Made by a program: the position numbers and the translations under genes. Below are positions 15,098-21,589 of a stretch of DNA of 21,589 nt, one piece after another. This stretch comes from an uncultured Collinsella sp. (lineage in GTDB: Bacteria > Actinomycetota > Coriobacteriia > Coriobacteriales > Coriobacteriaceae), in NCBI GenBank assembly GCA_902491345.1, contig CABUHI010000026.1, forward strand, positions 1-21,589, in the 5' to 3' direction. The notes below the pieces were generated by a model that did no database searches, was not told the origin of the DNA, and saw only the letters and a program-made list of their open reading frames with translations. Position 1 is the first letter of the stretch; every line of letters starts with the position of its first letter.

Positions 15098-16498
15098 ATG
15101 GACTACCGCAAATCAGCCCAAGAGGTGCTCGACAACATCGGTGGCGCCGACAACGTTGTTTCGGCCGCGCACTGCGCCACGCGTCTGCGCCTGGTGATTG
15201 CCGATAACGCCAAGGTCGACAAGGAGGCCCTTGAGAATATCGACGGCGCCAAGGGCGTCTTTGAGGCCCAGGGCCAGCTCCAGATTATTTTTGGCACTGG
15301 CACCGTCAACAAGGTCTACGACGAGTTCATTGCGCTCAGCGGCGTCGAGGCTGCCACCAAGGCCGAGGTCAAGGAGGCCGCGGCGCAGCAGCAAAACATC
15401 TTTATGCGTGCCATTAAGGTGCTCGGCGACGTCTTTGTCCCCATCATCCCCGCCATCGTGGCTTCGGGCCTGCTGCTGGGCATTATGAGCGCCCTCAACT
15501 TTATGGCCTCCAACGGATTTATCGCTCTCGACACCAATAACTTTATTTATAAGATTGCCGACCTGGTCTCGGGCACGTCCTTTGGCATTCTGCAGATCCT
15601 GATCGGTTACTCCGCGGCTAAGGCCTTTGGCGCCAACCCGTACCTGGGCGCCGTCGTCGGCGGTGCATTCATCAACTCCTCGCTGCAGAGCGCCTACACG
15701 GTTGCCTCCGAGGGCGTACAGACCATGGTCACCGTCATTCCCGGTGTGTACAGCTTTGAGTGGGTCGGCTATCAGGGCCACGTGATCCCCATCGTTATCG
15801 CCTGCGCCATTCTGGCCTTCCTCGAGAAGCGCCTGCACAAGATCGTTCCCGAGATGTTCGACCTCTTTGTGACCCCGCTCGTCTCGGTGTTCGTGACCGT
15901 GCTCGTGACGCTCGTTGCCGTCGGCCCCATCTTTGTCTGGGCTGAGAACGCCATCCTCGGTCTGATTCAGACCCTGCTGACCCTGCCCTTCGGCATCGGT
16001 TCCTTTATCGTCGGCCTGTTCTATGCCCCCACGGTCGTTACCGGTATCCACCAGATGTACACCGCCATCGATTTGGGCCAGCTCGCTCAGTATGGCGTGA
16101 CCTATTGGCTGCCCATCGCCAGTGCCGCCAACATCGCTCAGGGTGGTGCCGCGCTCGCCGTTGCCTTTAAGACCCGCGATGCCAAGATCAAGGGTCTGGC
16201 GCTTCCTTCGGCCCTGTCCGCCTTCATGGGCATTACCGAGCCTGCCATCTTTGGTGTGAACCTGCGCTTCTTTAAGCCCTTCATCGCCGGCTGCATCGGC
16301 GGCGGTTGCGGTGCCCTGGTCTGCGCGCTCACTTCGCTGGCTGCCTCCGGCACGGGCGTTACCGGTATCTTCGGTATCCTGCTGTGCCTGGCCCAACCCG
16401 TGCAGTACGCGATCATGTTTGCGGTCGCCGCGCTGGTTTCCTTTGCCGTCTCGTTTGTCCTGTACAAGGACGAGCCCAAGGCTTCCGAGCAGGCCTAA
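15098..16498 (+). CDS. scrA: Sucrose-specific PTS permease EIIBC
   Basis: A 466-residue phosphotransferase permease. The N-terminal EIIB domain (about 1-85) has phosphorylation Cys26 in AAHCATRLRLVI and ends with QLQIIFGTGTVNKVYDEF. The EIIC domain (about 105-460) has around ten membrane segments. It includes the sugar-site motifs GIHQMYTAIDLGQL and GITEPAIFGVNLRFFKPF, typical of the sucrose/trehalose/beta-glucoside group and closest to sucrose permeases. It imports sucrose as sucrose-6-phosphate. There is no fused EIIA, so a separate EIIA must donate phosphate. ATG 15098 is chosen over GTG 15065 because GGAGGAAAGGG (15082-15092) precedes it and the protein then starts MDYRKSAQEVL as in relatives. 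The hydrolase gene lies downstream. Confidence 0.9.
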   Translation: MDYRKSAQEVLDNIGGADNVVSAAHCATRLRLVIADNAKVDKEALENIDGAKGVFEAQGQLQIIFGTGTVNKVYDEFIALSGVEAATKAEVKEAAAQQQNIFMRAIKVLGDVFVPIIPAIVASGLLLGIMSALNFMASNGFIALDTNNFIYKIADLVSGTSFGILQILIGYSAAKAFGANPYLGAVVGGAFINSSLQSAYTVASEGVQTMVTVIPGVYSFEWVGYQGHVIPIVIACAILAFLEKRLHKIVPEMFDLFVTPLVSVFVTVLVTLVAVGPIFVWAENAILGLIQTLLTLPFGIGSFIVGLFYAPTVVTGIHQMYTAIDLGQLAQYGVTYWLPIASAANIAQGGAALAVAFKTRDAKIKGLALPSALSAFMGITEPAIFGVNLRFFKPFIAGCIGGGCGALVCALTSLAASGTGVTGIFGILLCLAQPVQYAIMFAVAALVSFAVSFVLYKDEPKASEQA

Positions 16499-16518
16499 GA
16501 GCTTTTGATTGAGGGGAT

Positions 16519-16548
16519 GCCCGCGGGTTGTATGCTCGCGGGCGTTTC
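16519..16548 (+). terminator. Hairpin between permease and hydrolase genes, possible attenuator
   Basis: Stem GCCCGCG (16519-16525) and CGCGGGC (16537-16543) with an 11-base loop, followed by GTTTCC. The T-run is short, so partial termination or 3'-end protection that lowers hydrolase relative to permease expression is more likely than a full stop. Confidence 0.45.
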
Positions 16549-16605
16549 CCGTATCTGGTGCCGATCTCTGGTGCCTTGTAACTTTCGATCCGTTAGGACT
16601 TTGAT

Positions 16606-18147
16606 ATGTCTAATGCACTTGGTCGCGACCTTGCAAAGCTGGTCGCCGCTGTTGACGCCGCCGCCTCTGAGTGCGGTCATGGCGCGTATGGCCAACGCTT
16701 CCATATTATGCCGCCGGCGGGCTGGCTCAACGACCCCAACGGTCTTTGCCAGGCGGGTGGCGTGTTCCATGCCTATTTTCAGTATGCGCCGTTTGATGTC
16801 GAGGGCGGCGTTAAGGCCTGGGGCCATGCGACGAGTCGCGATCTTATGACGTGGGACTACGTTGGCGCCCCGCTGCTGCCCGACGAGCCGTTCGATTGCC
16901 ACGGCGTGTATTCGGGCTCCGCGCTTGCCGAGGACGGTCGCATTCGCGTACTTTATACGGGCAACGTTAAGCTTTCCGATTCGGACGGGACGTACGACTA
17001 CGTCAATACCGGCCGCCGCGCCGATACTGTTTATGTCGAGAGCGTTGATGGCCTTGCCGGTCGGGAGTTCAGCCAAAAGCGCGTGGTGCTGGCTTCCGAG
17101 GATTATCCCGAGGATTTGACCTGCCACGTGCGTGACCCCAAGGTGTGGCGCGATGATGATGGGCGTTACCACATGGTGCTGGGCGCGCGTCGTCGCGTGG
17201 ACGGGCCGCATGTCGATAGTCGATTTTGCGTCATGCACGGCGAGGGTGCCGGGCGCGATGTGGGTGAGATCCTGGTGTATGGCTCGGCCGATATGCTGAG
17301 TTGGGAGCTCGAGAGCCGCGTGTCTGCGCCCGAGCGTTTTGGCTTTATGTGGGAGTGCCCGGGATACCTTGAGCTCGAGGCGGATGGCGGTGTACCGGCA
17401 AGGTTTCTGTCTTTCTCTCCCCAGGGGCTCGAGGGCGGTCGTTGGAACCGCGGCAACGTATACGCTGCTGGCTACATGTCTGTAACGGGCGACATCACCG
17501 GTGGTGACGGTGCCTATGAGCTGGGCGAGTTCCGCCTGTGGGACGCCGGTTTTGACTTCTATGCTCCGCAGGAGTTTACGTCCGAGGATGGTCGACATAT
17601 TCTGATCGGCTGGATGGGCATGCCCGATGAGCCGACCTATGGCAACGCACCCACCGTGGCGTGTGGCTGGCAGCACTGTATGACGGTGCCGCGTGAGCTT
17701 ACAGCCGGTGCTGGCGGCTTGGTGCTGCAGCAGCCGGCACGCGAGATTGAGCACCATTATGTCTCGGTGCGTGTAGGGGAGGGCTCGTTGGAGGTTGCCG
17801 GCGATACCTGCTTTGACGTTGTTGTTGACGGTGCCGACGGCGCGTTTACCGCAACCGTTGATGGCGAGCTGAAGCTGGCGTTTGTGCCCGCCAATGGCGA
17901 GCTGCCCGCGCGCTTTGAGATGCGATTTACCGATGAGGGTCGCGCTTCTGCCGGCTGCGGTCGCACCGTGCGCTGGGAGCCTATCGACGAGGTACGTAAT
18001 GTGCGCATTGTTGGCGATGTCTCGTCGGTCGAGGTATTTGTGAACGATGGCGCGCTCGTGTTTTCGACGCGCATCTATCCCGAGGCCTATGGCGTGACGG
18101 TTGACGCTCCGGGTGCGAGCGTGAACTATCACGCGCTCAACATCTAG
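16606..18147 (+). CDS. scrB: Sucrose-6-phosphate hydrolase (GH32)
   Basis: A 513-residue cytosolic glycoside hydrolase of family 32 without a signal peptide. The catalytic nucleophile is in WLNDPNG (D43), the transition-state stabiliser in RDPKVW (D177) and the acid/base in WECPG (E250). A five-blade propeller (about 30-360) is followed by a beta-sandwich (about 375-513), the usual layout and length. It splits sucrose-6-phosphate from the PTS into glucose-6-phosphate and fructose. The start ATG 16606 follows AGGA at 16595-16598. It probably shares the operator-controlled transcript of the permease gene, although a hairpin lies between them. No fructokinase gene is present in this window. Confidence 0.95.
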   Translation: MSNALGRDLAKLVAAVDAAASECGHGAYGQRFHIMPPAGWLNDPNGLCQAGGVFHAYFQYAPFDVEGGVKAWGHATSRDLMTWDYVGAPLLPDEPFDCHGVYSGSALAEDGRIRVLYTGNVKLSDSDGTYDYVNTGRRADTVYVESVDGLAGREFSQKRVVLASEDYPEDLTCHVRDPKVWRDDDGRYHMVLGARRRVDGPHVDSRFCVMHGEGAGRDVGEILVYGSADMLSWELESRVSAPERFGFMWECPGYLELEADGGVPARFLSFSPQGLEGGRWNRGNVYAAGYMSVTGDITGGDGAYELGEFRLWDAGFDFYAPQEFTSEDGRHILIGWMGMPDEPTYGNAPTVACGWQHCMTVPRELTAGAGGLVLQQPAREIEHHYVSVRVGEGSLEVAGDTCFDVVVDGADGAFTATVDGELKLAFVPANGELPARFEMRFTDEGRASAGCGRTVRWEPIDEVRNVRIVGDVSSVEVFVNDGALVFSTRIYPEAYGVTVDAPGASVNYHALNI

Positions 18148-18185
18148 GCGTTTCGTCGCATATCGGCGCTATACTGCAGCCGTTG

Positions 18186-18221
18186 CCCACGATGCGGGGA
18201 ACACCCGTATCGTGGGTTTTT
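18186..18221 (+). terminator. Rho-independent terminator after the sucrose operon
   Basis: An eight-base perfect stem, CCCACGAT (18186-18193) and ATCGTGGG (18209-18216), contains a nested CGGG/CCCG pair and is followed directly by TTTTT (18217-18221). A TATACT at 18170-18175 upstream means it could also act as an attenuator for the next gene, which begins at 18244. Confidence 0.85.
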
Positions 18222-18243
18222 GCTTATGAAGGGGCGGTGCCTT

Positions 18244-19236
18244 GTGGATGTACAGCAGCTAGAAGAGGCCTGGGCTGTAAGGACCGGCGCGCGTGAGGCG
18301 CGTCTTGTTGCGGCCCCGCATGTGCCGGCGGCTCTGTCGCTGCTGGGTATTGTGCGTCCCGGTGACCGCCTGGTGGCCTTTGCGGACGACTTTGTCGATG
18401 CGTTTGCGAGCGGCTTTGATTGCTGCGATGTCGCGCTGGTGGGCTCGCCGTCCGCCGAGGCGTTTGCCGCTGCGTCCGAGGGCTTTGATGCTTCGTTTGA
18501 TGCCGAGGGGCCGCACCTGTGGTGGTTCGTTAACTCCATCGGCGGGTTTGGTCTGCGTGTGCCCGATCTGCGTGCTCTCGGCCGCGCGGCTCGTGAGGCC
18601 CGCGCGCTGCTTGTTGTGGACAACACCGTGGCGTCGGCTTTTGGCTGCGATCCTTTGCGTTTGGGCGCCGTGCTGTCGCTCGAGGCACTCGACCGCGTGT
18701 GCGCCGGTGAGGCGCCGCGAAAGCTCGTGGCGGCGTCGGTCGGGCGCTCGCAGTTCAAGCGCCATCGCGTGGATGCCGCGGCTGAGTGCGCGCATGCCCT
18801 GCTTGAGGGCCGTGGCTTGGCCAAGCTTGATTTGACTGCTGACGAGGCCGGTGTGCTGGAGCGCGGGCTGGACTCGCTCGACGTCCGCATGCAGGCGCAT
18901 TTCGACCGCGCCCGTGCGCTGGCCGAGTATCTGGCCGCCAACGAGATGGTGCGCTACGTACGCTATCCCGGGCTGAGCTCGCATCCCGACCATGCTGTTG
19001 CAACCGGCACCCTGGAGCACGGTTTTGGCCCGGCAGTAGAGTTTGACCTGATGGACTGCACCGCGGGCGAATTCTTCAGCATACTGCCGGACGAATTCCG
19101 CACATCGCCCGCCGGCGGTGCAACGACGCGTCTTTCGGCCCCACGTGGCAAGCAGGGGAGCACCATCCGCCTCTTCGCCGGTACCGACGACCCCTTGATC
19201 GTGGCCGCCACCCTAGATAATGCCCTCCGCAACTAG
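18244..19236 (+). CDS. Degenerate Cys/Met-metabolism PLP-enzyme homologue
   Basis: A 330-residue protein related to cystathionine gamma-synthase/lyase-type enzymes. VNSIGGFGLRVPDL and LLVVDNTVASAFGCDPL (D126 of VDNT, the pyridine-ring Asp) match the PLP-binding half. LDSLDVRMQAHFDRA and VRYVRYPGLSSHPDHAVA match the C-terminal half. The family motif HSxTKYxxGHSD, which holds the PLP lysine and should come about 20 residues after VDNT, is replaced by LSLEALDRVCAGE with no lysine near position 148. The protein is also shorter than the usual 380-400 residues, with a reduced N-terminal arm. It may be a non-catalytic relative or may use another residue; no substrate is proposed. GTG 18244 is chosen because AAGGGG (18229-18234) precedes it; ATG 18226 is the alternative. 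Confidence 0.7.
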   Translation: MDVQQLEEAWAVRTGAREARLVAAPHVPAALSLLGIVRPGDRLVAFADDFVDAFASGFDCCDVALVGSPSAEAFAAASEGFDASFDAEGPHLWWFVNSIGGFGLRVPDLRALGRAAREARALLVVDNTVASAFGCDPLRLGAVLSLEALDRVCAGEAPRKLVAASVGRSQFKRHRVDAAAECAHALLEGRGLAKLDLTADEAGVLERGLDSLDVRMQAHFDRARALAEYLAANEMVRYVRYPGLSSHPDHAVATGTLEHGFGPAVEFDLMDCTAGEFFSILPDEFRTSPAGGATTRLSAPRGKQGSTIRLFAGTDDPLIVAATLDNALRN

Positions 19237-19260
19237 CTAAATCATCCTCGACTCCATAAT

Positions 19261-19323
19261 TTGCGGTGAAATAGGGATTGATTTACGGCTTTAACCGCAT
19301 AAACAGTCCCTATTTCACCGCAA
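19261..19323. repeat. 63-base palindromic element with perfect 17-base arms
   Basis: TTGCGGTGAAATAGGGA (19261-19277) and its exact complement TCCCTATTTCACCGCAA (19307-19323) flank a 29-base centre that can extend the stem and contains its own CGG...CCG pairing. The centre read on the minus strand holds TGCGGTTAA, echoing the arm's TGCGGTGAA. It lies between two convergent genes. It has no T-tract, so it looks more like a REP/MITE-type element that may also act as a bidirectional transcript end. Confidence 0.8.
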
Positions 19324-19333
19324 CTTATGAGAA

Positions 19334-19357
19334 GGGGCTGTGTGGCTATAAAGCCCC
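19334..19357 (-). terminator. Candidate terminator of the minus-strand regulator
   Basis: GGGGCT (19334-19339) and AGCCCC (19352-19357) form a six-base GC-rich stem just beyond the stop of the minus-strand regulator. Read on the minus strand the stem is followed by TTCTC, a weak U-tract. Confidence 0.45.
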
Positions 19358-19369
19358 GTCCCAAATTAG

Positions 19370-19714
19370 CTACTCTTTGATGCTGGCGATGAGGTCGTTG
19401 GCCTTTGCGGCAATTACTTGGTTGATGTCGGCCTGCAGCTCCTCGTAGACCGCTATGGCTCGCTCGCCGGCGGGGGTGAGCGTGGATCCGCGGGCTCCGT
19501 CGCGTTCGATGAGCTTGCAGCCCAGCTGGCCTTCAGCCTCGTTTACAATACGCCACGCTTTGGAATACGCCATGCCCATGCTCTTGGCGGCGCGGTTGAG
19601 CGAGTGCTCGCGGGCGATGCCCTGCAGCAGCAAGACGCAGCCGTGACCGAAGACGCCCGGCAAATCCTTGTCGCACGCTTGAATGACCAACTTTGCCGTC
19701 GTCTTGTACTCCAT
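19370..19714 (-). CDS. ModE/LysR-type winged-helix transcriptional regulator
   Basis: A 114-residue DNA-binding protein. LLLQGIAREHSLNRAAKSMG, then MAYSKAWRIVNEAEGQLGCK, then the wing ERDGARGSTLTPAGE, match the N-terminal winged helix of ModE (molybdate regulator) and the related LysR DNA-binding domain. The molybdate-binding (mop) domain of full ModE is missing, as in many short ModE-like proteins. A short helix ends the chain. No molybdate transport genes are in view, so the regulon is unknown. Start ATG 19714 has GGAG at 19718-19721 close by and GGGGAG at 19726-19731; GTG 19723 is an alternative, but its spacing to GGGGAG is only two bases. It is transcribed divergently from guaB. Confidence 0.85.
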   Translation of the reverse strand: MEYKTTAKLVIQACDKDLPGVFGHGCVLLLQGIAREHSLNRAAKSMGMAYSKAWRIVNEAEGQLGCKLIERDGARGSTLTPAGERAIAVYEELQADINQVIAAKANDLIASIKE

Positions 19715-19799
19715 GTGCTCCACGTCTCCCCGCTAAAGTGTTTGCTGGGCAAACGCAAAGCCTGCGTCAAACCCTCGTGTGCTCTTCTTAAATCATGCA

Positions 19800-19828
19800 T
19801 TGTAGCAGTCAAAGTGCGTTAAGATACT
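19800..19828 (+). promoter_or_regulatory. Candidate guaB promoter
   Basis: TTGTAG (19800-19805) and GATACT (19823-19828) are separated by 17 bases, in the AT-rich part of the gap between the divergent regulator and guaB. The match is moderate. No purine riboswitch-like core is seen in the leader. Confidence 0.4.
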
Positions 19829-19830
19829 TC

Positions 19831-19861
19831 CCCAGTATTGGGCGCCCAAGGTTGGGCTGGG
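19831..19861 (+). promoter_or_regulatory. Structured guaB leader with alternative hairpins
   Basis: CCCAG (19831-19835) pairs with CTGGG (19857-19861). Inside are TTGGGC (19838-19843), GCCCAA (19844-19849) and TTGGGC (19852-19857). The middle segment can pair with either neighbour, and TTGGGCGCCCAA is a perfect 12-base DNA palindrome. It could be a leader hairpin or a protein-binding site; function unproven. Confidence 0.4.
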
Positions 19862-19907
19862 TCCTACGAGGCCTGCAGCCGACCGGTCGCATGGAAAAAG
19901 GAGAAAC

Positions 19908-21419
19908 ATGGCTACGTTCTTTCCCGGTGAGTCCCACACGTTTTCGGAGTATCTGCTGGTCCCTGGTTACTCGTCCTCGCAGTGCATCCCCAACAACGTC
20001 TCTCTTAAGACGCCGCTAACCCGCTTTAAGCGCGGTGAGAAGCCGGCAATCACCCTGAACATCCCCATGGTTTCCGCCATCATGCAGTCCGTCTCGGGCG
20101 TCGATATGGGTGTCGCGCTCGCTACCGAGGGTGGCCTGTCCTTCATTTACGGTTCCCAGAGCGCCGAGTCCGAGGCCGCTATGGTCAAGGCCGTCAAGGA
20201 TCACAAGGCCGGCTTCGTTCAGTCCGATTCCACGCTGACCCCCGACATGACCATGGAGCAGGTCATTGAGCTCAAGGAGAAGACCGGCCACTCCACCATG
20301 CCGGTTACCGACGACGGCACTCCCAAGGGCAAGCTCCTGGGCATCGTCACCAGCCGTGACTATCGCCCCAGTCGCGATGACCGCCAGACGAAGGTCTCCG
20401 AGTTCATGACCCCGCGTGAGCAGCTCATCGTGGGCGACAAGAACATCAGCCTCAAGGTTGCCAACGACGTCATCTGGGACAACAAGCTCAACGCTCTGCC
20501 TATCGTCGACGACAACGATCACCTCATGGGCATCGTCTTCCGCAAGGACTACGACAGCCACAAGACCAACCCCAACGAACTGCTCGATGGCGACAAGCGC
20601 TACATGGTCGGCGCCGGTATCAACACCCGCGACTATGCCGAGCGCGTGCCGCTGCTCATCGAGGCCGGTGCTGACGTTCTGTGCATCGACTCTTCCGAGG
20701 GCTTCAGCGAGTGGCAGAAGCGCACCATCGAGTGGATCCGCGCCAACTACGGCGAGGACGTCAAGGTCGGCGCCGGTAACGTTGTCGACGCCGAGGGCTT
20801 CCGCTTCCTGGCCGACTGCGGTGCCGACTTCATTAAGGTCGGTATCGGCGGCGGTTCCATTTGCATTACCCGTGAGACCAAGGGTATCGGTCGTGGCCAG
20901 GCCACCGCGCTGATCGACGTCTGCCGCGCCCGTGACGAGTACTACGAGGAGACCGGTGTTTACGTGCCCGTGTGCTCCGACGGCGGTATCGTCTACGACT
21001 ACCACATGACGCTCGCCCTGGCCATGGGTGCAGACTTTATGATGCTGGGCCGTTACTTCGCCCGCTTCGACGAGAGCCCGACCGAGCGCGTCAACGTCAA
21101 CGGCCAGTACATGAAGGAGTACTGGGGCGAGGGTTCTGCGCGTGCCCGCAACTGGCAGCGCTACGACCTGGGTGGCGCCGCGAAGCTCAGCTTCGTCGAG
21201 GGCGTCGACTCCTACGTTCCCTACGCCGGTTCCCTCAAGGACGGCGTGGGCGGTACGCTCTATAAGGTCAAGTCCACGATGTGCAACTGCGGTGCCCTCT
21301 CGATCCCCGAGCTCCAGGAAAAGGCACGCCTGACCCTGGTGAGTTCCACCTCCATCGTCGAAGGCGGCGCCCACGACGTAGTCGTGAAGGATTCTCAGCA
21401 GTCCGTATCTTATCGATAA
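19908..21419 (+). CDS. guaB: Inosine-5'-monophosphate dehydrogenase
   Basis: A 503-residue IMP dehydrogenase, converting IMP to XMP with NAD in GMP synthesis. The barrel starts with LTLNIPMVSAIMQSVSGVDM. Two CBS modules interrupt it (about residues 105-220, with LLGIVTSRDY and LMGIVFRKDY). The catalytic loop is GIGGGSICITRETKG with Cys319, and the flap keeps Arg418-Tyr419 in NWQRYD. EGVDSYVPYAGSL near the end is also typical. The loop reads GGGSICITRE rather than the common GPGSICTTR and the flap (WGEGSARARNW) is also divergent, so this is a distinct IMPDH subtype. ATG 19908 follows AAGGAG (19898-19903). It appears monocistronic, with a strong terminator downstream. Confidence 0.95.
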   Translation: MATFFPGESHTFSEYLLVPGYSSSQCIPNNVSLKTPLTRFKRGEKPAITLNIPMVSAIMQSVSGVDMGVALATEGGLSFIYGSQSAESEAAMVKAVKDHKAGFVQSDSTLTPDMTMEQVIELKEKTGHSTMPVTDDGTPKGKLLGIVTSRDYRPSRDDRQTKVSEFMTPREQLIVGDKNISLKVANDVIWDNKLNALPIVDDNDHLMGIVFRKDYDSHKTNPNELLDGDKRYMVGAGINTRDYAERVPLLIEAGADVLCIDSSEGFSEWQKRTIEWIRANYGEDVKVGAGNVVDAEGFRFLADCGADFIKVGIGGGSICITRETKGIGRGQATALIDVCRARDEYYEETGVYVPVCSDGGIVYDYHMTLALAMGADFMMLGRYFARFDESPTERVNVNGQYMKEYWGEGSARARNWQRYDLGGAAKLSFVEGVDSYVPYAGSLKDGVGGTLYKVKSTMCNCGALSIPELQEKARLTLVSSTSIVEGGAHDVVVKDSQQSVSYR

Positions 21420-21467
21420 GGTAAGAGCCTCATATAAAGGTTGAGTTTCAACCACGTTATTTAGATA

Positions 21468-21510
21468 AAGCGAGATGCCTGCAAGTCGCAGGCATCTCGC
21501 TTGTCGTATT
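21468..21510 (+). terminator. Strong bidirectional terminator after guaB
   Basis: A perfect 15-base stem, AAGCGAGATGCCTGC (21468-21482) and GCAGGCATCTCGCTT (21488-21502), with a five-base loop. On the plus strand it is followed by GTCGTATTTG. On the minus strand TTTATCTAAATAA overlaps and follows the stem end, so it should also stop a convergent gene. Confidence 0.8.
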
Positions 21511-21547
21511 TGCTAGAATCATCCAAGTTAACCCTAGGGTCGGGCGG

Positions 21548-21589
21548 CTAGGCTTTGCTCGCTGCAAGTTCCGCACGAGCCGAAGGCCA
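21548..21589 (-). CDS. Possible 3' end of a convergent gene (partial)
   Basis: From the window edge the minus strand reads WPSARAELAASKA then TAG (complement of 21548-21550), an alanine-rich tail typical of C-termini, and the terminator at 21468-21502 is placed to serve it. Only 13 codons are visible, so this is tentative and no function is proposed. Confidence 0.35.
   Translation of the reverse strand, partial: WPSARAELAASKA

Noticed and set aside
16495..18132. Minus-strand open frame of about 545 codons over the GH32 gene
   Set aside because: The plus strand has all GH32 catalytic motifs; the minus frame is a compositional shadow.
20016..21455. Minus-strand open frame over guaB
   Set aside because: Antisense shadow of a codon-biased housekeeping gene; the translation is a low-complexity Val/Leu/Asp/Gly mix.
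21511..21519. Extended -10 TGCTAGAAT as a plus-strand promoter after guaB
   Set aside because: No -35 is present, and the right edge looks like the end of a minus-strand gene, so a plus-strand promoter there is not supported.
21531..21589. Possible structured RNA at the right edge, beginning with the ACCCTAGGGT palindrome
   Set aside because: I compared it mentally with RNase P, tmRNA, SRP and 6S RNA starts and saw no match; the sequence is cut by the window end.
1..21589. CRISPR arrays, tRNA or rRNA genes, insertion sequences and phage genes
   Set aside because: No regularly spaced repeats, cloverleaf-type sequences, transposase, integrase or phage structural proteins were seen on either strand.

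Overview
The window looks like chromosomal DNA from a GC-rich Gram-positive gut actinobacterium of the Coriobacteriia, most probably Collinsella or a close relative. That assignment is my recognition of the proteins, backed by strong G/C use at third codon positions, frequent GTG and TTG starts, and no outer-membrane components in an exopolysaccharide locus. No database search was possible.

Left edge (1-2502): an AT-rich leader, then two overlapping genes that are visibly poorer in G/C than the rest. They encode an AAA/ABC-type ATPase and a small TOPRIM-like protein. The pairing resembles two-gene OLD-family anti-phage systems (PARIS, AbiL/Rlo types) and is a candidate horizontally acquired defence module.

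Core (2543-13701): a tightly packed eight-gene operon in which most neighbours overlap or sit within a few bases. The first five products match the Gram-positive form of the Pel exopolysaccharide machine: PelD-like c-di-GMP receptor, PelE-like TPR membrane protein, PelA-like deacetylase, PelF glycosyltransferase and PelG membrane protein. The last three are a CotH-kinase-like lipoprotein, a VTC-type (polyphosphate-polymerase-like) protein and a DUF4956 membrane protein. PelD keeps the c-di-GMP I-site (RESD) beside a dead GGDEF (DGDVL) and carries an N-terminal SDR-like domain that appears to have lost its catalytic residues. Working model: c-di-GMP on PelD switches PelF/PelG to make and export a hexosamine polymer, PelA trims its acetyl groups at the cell surface, and the CotH/VTC/DUF4956 module does something unknown to the polymer or the envelope.

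Sugar region (13702-18221): a spacer with a coding-like remnant on the minus strand, then a sucrose regulon. It has a LacI-type repressor, a sucrose PTS EIIBC permease and a GH32 sucrose-6-phosphate hydrolase. Three 14-base cre-like operators, one before the repressor gene and two before the permease gene, suggest autoregulation and substrate induction.

Right part (18244-21589): a homologue of the Cys/Met-metabolism PLP enzymes that seems to lack the PLP lysine; a 63-base perfect-stem palindromic element; a minus-strand ModE/LysR-like winged-helix regulator; and guaB (IMP dehydrogenase), followed by a strong bidirectional terminator. The last 42 bases may be the 3' end of a convergent gene.
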